This document shows, piece by piece, positions 61,021-64,000 of a stretch of DNA of 64,000 nucleotides. The notes beneath the pieces were generated by a model. The model made no database searches, was not told the origin of the DNA, and was given only the letters and a program-made list of their open reading frames with translations. The translations under genes and the position numbers were made by a program. This DNA comes from Lepisosteus oculatus. Its lineage: Eukaryota > Chordata > Actinopteri > Semionotiformes > Lepisosteidae. The stretch's first letter is position 1. Each line of letters opens with the position of its first letter. The stretch covers positions 21,449,501 to 21,513,500 of the forward strand of contig NC_090698.1 in the NCBI RefSeq assembly GCF_040954835.1. The letters run 5' to 3'.

Positions 61021-62829
61021 CATTGGCTTTAAAGAGGGGAAACGCAGATCCTTAAGTAAAGTGTGGTTACAAAGACGTGATAAATGTGAAATTTGTAATA
61101 CTGACACGAAGAGTAAGTTCCGCTGACGGAGATATTGTTTTAGGGCGTAAATCTGCAACGGAGATTTAGAAAACGACTTTCTAATGGTTTTAATCCGGTG
61201 AAAACCTATTTCATCAACAGAAAAAAAATTCTAGTTTTCCAAATTAGACACGTTTAAACGAAAAGGCTACTTTCGTTGGCCTACAATACGGTTCCACGTT
61301 CTTCAAGACACTGGTCGGTACAACTGTATGGATTCCTTACATATGTTGTCCAGTAGTTGGCAGCAATAGTTCTTAAACATTTCAATATATTGTTACTTTA
61401 GCTTTTTACTTATGTAAAATTAAACAAAGATATTAATAATTTGGTTGTTTTCCCCCTACAAGATACTGTCAGAAGTATCTTGTGTGTGATCTGACAGTGT
61501 ATTCATTAAACAATCAAGAAATCCTTGAAATAATGTATTAGTCTGAATATATTCTTGATTTTCTAAGACAATTAAATACATGTGAACAGAGATGTCCCAT
61601 AAGTAATTTTGCTAGCCGTCTTTTACATTCCCACTTGTATCCAACAAAAAAGGGTTTGTTGAAGGCAAAATATAGAGAAGCCTTATAAAGCACTGCTGAA
61701 TCTGTAAGGTAACCCCTCTGTCCATTTCTTTTATCTAGACTTAAAATCTGAAGTGAGTTGAGTGACCTCAGAATTGAATTGGGGTTTATTTATCCTTATT
61801 CCTTCACCATTTATTGTTTCATAAGAGGACACTATTTTCATAGTCAATTTTTCATCATATACAGAACTTGTGGTTCTGTATTAGAAACACTGCCTAAGTC
61901 TTTCTACTTTGCATACATTTCTTTGACTGGCATATTTTAATAGACTTAAATATGTGGTGGTGGGGTGGCAATTTTACATCCCAAACTAGACACAATCAAT
62001 GTACCGTAGATTAGGAAGATGTAGCTGTATCTCATTCATCTGTAATAAGCAATAATTATATTAAAAAGTAAAAAAAAAAGATTAAATTAAATGCAGTTAA
62101 AGTTTACAATAAACATAATTTTAATATAAAGCAGTTATGGACTTCAATAATTAAAATACTAATTTAAGGTGGATGCTGCACATTGGTGGTGGTGGAGGGG
62201 AGTCCCCATTACCTGTAAAGTGCTTTGAGTGGAGTGTTCAGAAATGCGCTATATAAGTGTAAGCAATTATTATTATAATTTATAGTATTATTTACACGTG
62301 TTATGGAATTGTTATATTGAACTAATCTAGCACTATGTAATAAATTGTGCAAAAACCTATAGTAAAACCTACATCTCATAAATTTAACAGATTAATTGTA
62401 ATAACATCAGATAATTACAGGAATTCTGTATCTTTTGCGAACACTAGAGATATTTAAAAGAAAATTTGAAAGTTTAAATATCTTTTAAAGATTGTCAGCA
62501 ACTTCCTGTAGTCCAACACATGATATCTGTACTATAGTAGTTTATGTAGTCTACTATTATGCCAGAAATAATATATTCTGGCAGATCCCGAAATTCGTTA
62601 TAAATCCCAATCACTCTTACAAGAGCTGAAAGTCAGAACCTGAATTGGAAAGCAGGAGCAAGTTGCCAGTATACAGTACAACTCCAGATGGTAGGTGCAC
62701 TTTATACTCCAATACAGTAGATGGCAGTAATAAGTTGAAAACAATGTAATGTACTACAAAGACGAAAGAAATGTCTTTTGGGAGGCTACCAGTAGTAGGC
62801 GATAAACAGAAAATATAACTTTTTTCAGT
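61021..62829. other. Intergenic region between divergent mfsd10 and nop14
   Basis: AT-rich, with a SINE 3' part (62168-62280) and two mutually exclusive hairpins (61459-61498). No gene recognised. Confidence 0.6.
62168..62280 (+). repeat. SINE 3' fragment
   Basis: ggtggatgctgcacattgg, ggagtccccattacctgtaa, agtgctttgagtggagtgt and gcgctatataagtgtaagca, ending in attattattataa. This is the well-preserved 3' body and tail of a common fish SINE. The tRNA-like 5' head is missing, so it is 5'-truncated. Confidence 0.65.
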
Positions 62830-62965
62830 AACGAACGGCGGAAGAGAGGGTTGTTGAACTCCGACCTTTTATGCATTGAAACATGGCCACTATGTTGTAG
62901 CAACGTGGGATTCGTTCTAATAATTTGGAAAATTAATTTTGTTTGGACTTTTTATCCAAGAAAGG
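62830..62965 (+). promoter_or_regulatory. nop14: Probable nop14 promoter and non-coding first exon
   Basis: Contains an ETS-like GGCGGAAGAG (62837-62846) and a YY1-like AAACATGGCC (62879-62888), typical of TATA-less housekeeping promoters. A good donor (AAAGG/gtaagc) follows at 62966. The exon is inferred because the first coding exon starts at an acceptor 643 bp downstream. Confidence 0.45.
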
Positions 62966-63608
62966 GTAAGCAACGATTTGAATTCCTGTAATTCTAATCA
63001 TCGCCAGGAAGTATTTCATACTTTCAGGTTACGCAACAGAATTCTGACAATGAGATAAGTGGTTAGTTCTTTGCAGAATTATTTACAAGTGTCAGCACTG
63101 ATAGCTGTGCCTGATATAAATGCACAGAAGCGATGTTCTGTATGTAAAACTAGTGTTTTGTTATGTAACGATGCACTTGATAACGATGATTTATAACTAA
63201 AATAACTTAAAATGTACAGAAAGATTTTTAGTGTTGTACTTCAAACTATTTTAATGGGTTCTCCAGCTTCAGCCTACGCTAGTGATAATTAAAAATAAAG
63301 CACTTAGCAAAGAAGTGAAAAAAAACAACAACAAATGGTTTTTACATGTATTTCCAGACTGCTAAGTAATTAGACACAACTCTTTGTGAAATTCTAAAGT
63401 ATTGCTGCTGATTATTTACAATTTACCATTTTTAAGATGCTTTAAAGCCAGTACATCCATAATTGCAACTTATTACATATATACAGTATGTCGGCCAATC
63501 GTTATAGGATTCTATTCTTACTTAAAAGTTCTTAACCAACAAGATGAATAAACCCTAATACTGTGTAACAATGCCAGATCAGTCAATCTTTGTGTGTTTG
63601 TGTAACAG
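62966..63608 (+). other. nop14 5' UTR intron (inferred)
   Basis: Non-coding AT-rich sequence between the candidate donor at 62966 and the acceptor gtgtaacag ending at 63608. Nothing else seen. Confidence 0.45.
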
Positions 63609-63618
63609 ATTGTCCAAG

Positions 63619-63801
63619 ATGGGGAAGACACAGAAGAAAAAAGGCCTTGCTGACAAAGTGCAGAAGACCAAGACTGCCACGGAGATAAAGAACAACCCCT
63701 TTGAGGTGAAGATAAATAGGAAGAAGTTTGACGTTCTAGGAAGAAAGACAAAGCACGATGTCGGCCTGCCTGGTGTTTCCCGTTCCAAAGCCATAAAAAA
63801 G
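63619..63801 (+). CDS. nop14: NOP14 nucleolar protein, first coding exon (residues 1-61; gene continues off the window)
   Basis: NOP14 is a nucleolar SSU-processome component needed for 18S rRNA maturation and 40S assembly. The exon follows acceptor gtgtaacag, with 63609-63618 as 5' UTR. It encodes MGKTQKKKGLADK, then NNPFEVKINRKKFDVLGRK and TKHDVGLPGVSRSKAIKK, ending in phase 0 before gtgaga. It aligns with human NOP14 NPFEVKVNRQKF, LGRKTRHDVGLPGVSRARA. The Lys-rich start fits a nucleolar protein. Only the N-terminal 61 of about 850 residues are in the window. It lies head to head with mfsd10. Confidence 0.93.
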
Positions 63802-64000
63802 GTGAGAGCGTAGGTTGAGAGTTGGGAGATTACTTATCTTTTTTTTTTAATTTATAACCACGTTATTTTTCTTTTATCATCATCACCCCACAAGAATATA
63901 GATCTGCCTGTTGCCTGTAAAATCTGATGGATACTGTGAGTGATGCATCAGCATGAGATGGAGAAGATGTGCACGTACACTTTAGTACTTACTGCAGAAA
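63802..64000 (+). other. Start of nop14 first coding intron
   Basis: Begins with gtgagagcg. No further exon before the window ends. Confidence 0.8.

Noticed and set aside
1..64000. CRISPR arrays, operons, Shine-Dalgarno sites, prokaryotic insertion sequences or viral genes
   Set aside because: None seen. The introns, SINEs and vertebrate proteins show this is eukaryotic nuclear DNA.

Overview
The window is vertebrate nuclear DNA from an AT-rich genome (roughly 60% A+T by eye). It carries intron-rich genes with canonical GT/AG splice sites, tRNA-derived SINEs and decayed Tc1-like transposons of the kinds found in ray-finned fishes. The protein sequences stay close to human while the SINE types look non-teleost, so a gar- or bowfin-like ray-finned fish is my best guess; the species is an inference.

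Three protein genes are present. (1) Positions 9994-41208, plus strand: all coding exons of alpha-adducin (add1), 14 constitutive coding exons encoding 741 aa. There is also a 31-codon alternative-donor extension, a 29-codon cassette exon, and a 334-bp candidate alternative exon that can be read in two frames. Positions 1-9974 are probably the first intron; no 5' non-coding exon was recognised. The 3' UTR follows to about 44.5 kb. (2) Positions 45516-58584, minus strand: the complete mfsd10 gene, 12 coding exons, 465 aa, a 12-TM major facilitator. A probable non-coding first exon lies near 60.9 kb. (3) Positions 63619-63801, plus strand: the first coding exon of nop14, a ribosome-biogenesis factor, with a probable non-coding exon ending at 62965; the gene runs off the right edge.

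add1 and mfsd10 are convergent (tail to tail). mfsd10 and nop14 are divergent (head to head) across about 2 kb with separate promoter-like segments. Adducin caps actin filaments and recruits spectrin at the membrane skeleton, MFSD10 is a membrane transporter, and NOP14 acts in the nucleolus. Their adjacency is conserved vertebrate synteny (human 4p16.3), not an operon. From memory, human NOP14 has the opposite orientation relative to MFSD10, which would imply a one-gene inversion.

Non-coding sequence holds two copies of one minus-strand SINE (6.9 kb and 10.8 kb), other SINE-like copies (29.2, 29.7, 57.4, 62.2 kb), and two Tc1-like relics. The relic at 36.1-37.0 kb still has 15-bp terminal inverted repeats; the one near 24.8 kb is on the minus strand. 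Several perfect hairpins or palindromes and a conspicuous excess of TACAGTA/TACTGTA are also present. No CRISPR array, operon, stand-alone tRNA or rRNA gene, or prokaryotic or viral system was seen. The most interesting items are the dual-frame add1 exon, the deeply conserved 31-residue alternative-donor extension, the nop14 orientation and the TIR-bounded Tc1 relic.
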